From positions 32,664 through 96,663 of the forward strand of contig CAZLHO010000005.1 in assembly GCA_964559455.1 (NCBI GenBank): 64,000 nucleotides of DNA, written 5' to 3'. The notes under the pieces were generated by a model that saw only the letters and a program-made list of their open reading frames with translations, did not search any database and was not told the DNA's origin. Source of the DNA: CAZLHO01 sp964559455 (lineage in GTDB: Bacteria > Krumholzibacteriota > Krumholzibacteriia > LZORAL124-64-63). The position numbers were made by a program, and so were the translations under genes. Shown here in pieces: positions 61,243 to 64,000 of this stretch; positions within the stretch are counted from its first letter, which is position 1, and every line of letters begins with the position of its first letter.

Positions 61243-63333
61243 TTGCGGAAGCTCTTCTTGTTGACCCTGCTCGCGACGGCGGCCCTGCTCGCCGCCCCGG
61301 CCACCGCCGAGGGCCCCGCGCCCGTCGCCATGGACGCGCCCCATCCCTTCTCGATCCACGACATGGTCGCCATGCAGCGCCTGGGCGACCCGCAGGTCTC
61401 GCCCGAAGGCGACCGGGTCGTCTTCACGGTGCGCAGCACCGACCTCGAGGCCGACCGCGGCCGCACCGACCTCTGGCTGCTGGATCTCGACGAGAAGGAC
61501 GCCCAACCCAGGCGCCTGACCGCCGACCCGGCCGCCGACTGGAACCCCCGCTGGTCCCCCTGCGGCATGGTCTACTTCCTGTCGACCCGCTCGGGCTCGG
61601 CGCAGGTCTGGACGATCGACCCCGACGGCGGCGAGGCCGCGCCGGTCACCGACCTGCCCCTGGACGTCGACGGCCTGGAGTTCGTGCCCCAGCTGAAGAG
61701 CCTGGCCCTGGTCATGCACGTCTTCCCCGGCCTGAGCCCGGCCGAGACCGCGGCCCGCGACGCGGAGATCGCGGCCTCGCCCCGCACCGGCCGCATCTAC
61801 GACGAGCTGATGTTCCGCCACTGGGACACCTGGGAGGACGGCAAGCGCGCCCATCCCTTCCTGCTGCCCGTGCAAGCCCCCCGCGCCGAGCCCGTCGACC
61901 TGCTGCCCGACCTGGACGCCGACGTCCCGACCCGCCCCTGGGGCGGCACCGAGGAGTGGTCCTTCACCGCCGACGGCCGCGAGCTGGTCTTCACGGCCAA
62001 GATCCTGCCCGGCAGCGAACCGGCCTGGAGCACCGACTACGACATCTACGCCGTGGCCACCGACGGCGGCGGCGCGCTGCGCTGCCTGACCGAGGCCAAC
62101 ACCGCATGGGACACCGAGCCCGTCTTCTCTCCCGACGGCCGGACCCTGGCCTACATCGCCATGGCCGTGCCCGCCTACGAGGCCGACCGCTACCGCATCG
62201 TGCTGCGCGACTGGGCCGGCGGCGAAACGCGGGTGCTCACCGAGGACTGGGACCGCTCCCCGCACGGCCTGGTCTGGTCCGCGGACGGCAAGACCCTGTA
62301 CTGCATCGCCGGCAACCTGGGCCAGCGCTCGATCTTCGCGGTGCGCCTGAAGGACGGCCGCGTGACCGAACTGGTGCACGACGGCTCCAACGGCTCGCTG
62401 CGGCTGGCGGGCAGGCAGCTGCTCTACCTGAAGAACCACCTGCGCAGCCCGAACGAGATTTACGCCTACAAATTCAAGGGCAAGAGCGAGCGCCGCCTGA
62501 CCGGCTTCAACGACGCCCGCCTGGCCCTGGCCCGCATGGGCGAGCCCGAGCAGTTCACCTTCGCCGGCTGGAACGGCGAGACCGTCCACGCCTACCTGGT
62601 CAAGCCCTACGACTGGAGCGCGGAGGCGGCCGCCGCCGGACGCACCTGGCCCGTGGCCTTCCTGGTCCACGGCGGGCCCCAGGGCAGCTTCGGCAACGAC
62701 TTCCACTACCGCTGGAACCCGCAAGCCTACGTGGGCGCCGGCTTCGCCACCGTCGCCGTCGACTTCCACGGCTCCACCGGCTACGGCCAGGAGTTCTGCG
62801 ACAGCATCGGCGGCCACTGGGGCGACCGGCCGCTGGAGGACCTCGAGAAGGGCCTGGACTCCGCCCTGGAGCGCTATCGGTGGCTGGACGGCGAGCGGGT
62901 CGTGGCCGCGGGCGCCAGCTACGGCGCCTTCATGATCAACTGGATGCACGGCCAGCCCTTCGGCAAGCGCTTCAAGGCCTTCGTCAGCCACGACGGCAAC
63001 CTGGACGAGCGCATGGCCTACTTCGACACCGAGGAGCTGTGGTTCCCCGAGCGCGAGCACGGCGGCACGCCCTGGCAGAGCGACGGCTACGTCGAGTTCA
63101 ACCCCATCGACCACGTCGCCAACTGGCACGTGCCCACCCTGATCGTGCACGGCGCGCTGGACTACCGGGTCGTCGAGACCCAGGGCCTGAGCGCCTTCAC
63201 GGCGCTGCGCCGCCTGGGCGTGCCCGCGAAGCTGCTCTACTACCCGGACGAGAACCACTGGGTGCTGAAACCCAACAACTCCATCCAGTGGCACGAGGAG
63301 GTCATGGACTGGCTGACCCGCTGGATCGAGTAG
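61243..63333 (+). CDS. Exported S9-family prolyl oligopeptidase-like peptidase
   Basis: The 696-residue product is placed at a TTG with GGAGG 8 nt upstream; a GTG at 61234 overlaps the ribosome site. The signal peptide is LFLLTLLATAALLAAPATA. A seven-bladed beta-propeller with WSPCG, FSPDGRTLAYI and WSADGKTLY blades precedes an alpha/beta-hydrolase domain. The triad is Ser559 (GASYGAFM), Asp640 (GALDYRV) and His672 (DENHWV). This is the dipeptidyl/acylaminoacyl peptidase branch (S9C-like), acting in the periplasm. A strong terminator follows 26 nt after the stop. Confidence 0.93.
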   Translation: MRKLFLLTLLATAALLAAPATAEGPAPVAMDAPHPFSIHDMVAMQRLGDPQVSPEGDRVVFTVRSTDLEADRGRTDLWLLDLDEKDAQPRRLTADPAADWNPRWSPCGMVYFLSTRSGSAQVWTIDPDGGEAAPVTDLPLDVDGLEFVPQLKSLALVMHVFPGLSPAETAARDAEIAASPRTGRIYDELMFRHWDTWEDGKRAHPFLLPVQAPRAEPVDLLPDLDADVPTRPWGGTEEWSFTADGRELVFTAKILPGSEPAWSTDYDIYAVATDGGGALRCLTEANTAWDTEPVFSPDGRTLAYIAMAVPAYEADRYRIVLRDWAGGETRVLTEDWDRSPHGLVWSADGKTLYCIAGNLGQRSIFAVRLKDGRVTELVHDGSNGSLRLAGRQLLYLKNHLRSPNEIYAYKFKGKSERRLTGFNDARLALARMGEPEQFTFAGWNGETVHAYLVKPYDWSAEAAAAGRTWPVAFLVHGGPQGSFGNDFHYRWNPQAYVGAGFATVAVDFHGSTGYGQEFCDSIGGHWGDRPLEDLEKGLDSALERYRWLDGERVVAAGASYGAFMINWMHGQPFGKRFKAFVSHDGNLDERMAYFDTEELWFPEREHGGTPWQSDGYVEFNPIDHVANWHVPTLIVHGALDYRVVETQGLSAFTALRRLGVPAKLLYYPDENHWVLKPNNSIQWHEEVMDWLTRWIE

Positions 63334-63358
63334 CCGTCCCCGGACCCGACGACGCGAA

Positions 63359-63390
63359 GGCCCTCCCCGACCCGGGGAGGGCCTTTCTTT
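63359..63390 (+). terminator. Rho-independent terminator after the S9 peptidase
   Basis: Ten-bp perfect stem GGCCCTCCCC (63359-63368) and GGGGAGGGCC (63374-63383), 5-nt loop, then TTTCTTT. It lies between converging genes. Confidence 0.85.
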
Positions 63391-63426
63391 ACGCGGTTGC
63401 GGGGCCGGGCGCCGCGCACAAGACGC

Positions 63427-63699
63427 TCAGCGCCGGCGGCCCAGGCTCCAGATCACGGCCGCGGCCAGCAGCCAGACGAGCACCAGCAGCAGCAGCAGCG
63501 ACGCCGCCACCGAGAACCTGTGCCCGGGCACGCCCATGGCCACGGCCCGCCAGGCCAGTACGGCGGCCAGCACGATCGCGGGCAGCAGGGTCCGCTTCAG
63601 GACGACCACGTAGCGGCGGGGCAGCTCGCCGCCGGGACGACGGGCGCAGATCCAGAAGAAGAGCAGGATGGCGAACGCGATCAACAGGTTGCGCGCCAT
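63427..63699 (-). CDS. Small integral membrane protein
   Basis: The 90-residue product starts at an ATG at 63699 with GGGAG 5 nt upstream. It has three hydrophobic segments (about residues 4-17, 36-50 and 62-84) separated by short basic loops (RRPGGELPRR). It ends WSLGRRR, consistent with a cytoplasmic C-terminus. No family is recognised. Open frame upstream of the ATG overlaps the divergent gene's leader and is not credible. Confidence 0.65.
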   Translation of the reverse strand: MARNLLIAFAILLFFWICARRPGGELPRRYVVVLKRTLLPAIVLAAVLAWRAVAMGVPGHRFSVAASLLLLLVLVWLLAAAVIWSLGRRR

Positions 63700-63912
63700 G
63701 GGGTCTCCCGGGGAAGCGGCGGCGACGGAGCACGGGCTGGCCTCCGGCGCGGCCTGCGGATATGTTTGGGGGCGGCGCCGCGCCCACGGACCGAGCATAC
63801 TCCCCGGCGCCGATCGTTCCCACGAAAAATCCGCGCGGCGTACGCGTGCGCGGGACAACCAGCAGGGGCGTGCCGTCGCCTGCGGCGGCACGACCGAAAG
63901 CGAGGCCCCTTC

Positions 63913-64000
63913 ATGCTGAAGAACCGGACCGTGTTGATCACCGGCGCCAGCGCCGGCATCGGCGAGGCCTGCGCCCGCGCCTTCGCCGACGCCGGCTGCC
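63913..64000 (+). CDS. Short-chain dehydrogenase/reductase (N-terminus only)
   Basis: Only 29 residues fit in the window: MLKNRTVLITGASAGIGEAC, then ARAFADAGC. The TGASAGIG glycine motif and first Rossmann beta-alpha unit identify a classical SDR using NAD(P). The ATG has a weak GAGG site. The substrate is unknown because the catalytic YxxxK lies beyond the edge. Confidence 0.85.
   Translation, partial: MLKNRTVLITGASAGIGEACARAFADAGC

Overview
The window is about 64 kb of high-GC DNA. It comes from a Gram-negative, probably uncultured bacterium of the FCB-like candidate phyla; Krumholzibacteriota or Eisenbacteria-type lineages are my best guess. The reasons are the TonB/ExbBD and outer-membrane receptor genes, the many secreted proteins with FlgD-like C-terminal tails ending in WDGRDDAGR...GTYLxRL, and bacterial sucrose synthase beside sucrose-phosphate synthase. 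The phylum is inference; no rRNA gene is present. I saw no tRNA, rRNA, CRISPR array or prophage.

1-26.5 kb reads as a complete beta-1,2-glucan (sophoro-oligosaccharide) utilisation locus. One minus-strand operon (20930 to 13156, every junction overlapping or within about 10 nt) encodes a GH144-type surface lipoprotein, a sugar-binding lipoprotein, two ABC permeases and a large secreted (alpha/alpha)6-barrel protein. A plus-strand pair (7912-13118) encodes a GH94 phosphorylase resembling the C-terminal half of cyclic beta-1,2-glucan synthase, and a GH1 beta-glucosidase. A divergent LacI regulator is followed by a CBM9-like protein, a TonB-dependent receptor and a fibronectin-type secreted protein (6594 to 1). 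Two nearly identical LacI-type operators, at 7778 and 20722, link the two halves. A plus-strand operon (21054-26469) supplies a periplasmic-binding-like protein, a TPR protein, ExbB, two ExbD and TonB, which could energise the receptor. The proposed flow is outer-surface cleavage, TonB-driven uptake, ABC import, phosphorolysis and glucosidase trimming.

26.5-39.8 kb is a set of secreted proteins: transglutaminase-like, beta-helix, thrombospondin-3-like, two tandem 23-residue leucine-rich-repeat lipoproteins, a nuclease, a frameshifted laminin-B lipoprotein and a rhodanese. Three of them end in the same nine-residue C-terminus, WGx(I/V)Kx(L/W)(F/Y)(K/R), a possible new sorting tail. A dead fragment of a purple-acid-phosphatase-like gene lies at about 32.1 kb.

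39.8-43.8 kb is an accessory patch: two DUF4143-type AAA ATPases, each with a near-consensus promoter wrapped in its own inverted repeat, and an integrase-core transposase.

43.9-50.4 kb is a sucrose module: fructokinase, sucrose-phosphate synthase, sucrose synthase and an HD-domain protein in one operon, with sucrose-phosphatase divergent. 50.4-64 kb holds two envelope proteins, a duplicated GC-rich palindromic element, a DMT exporter, an Xaa-Pro aminopeptidase, a secreted subtilisin-like protein, an ATP-grasp protein, a secreted papain-like protease, an S9 peptidase, a small membrane protein and the start of an SDR gene.
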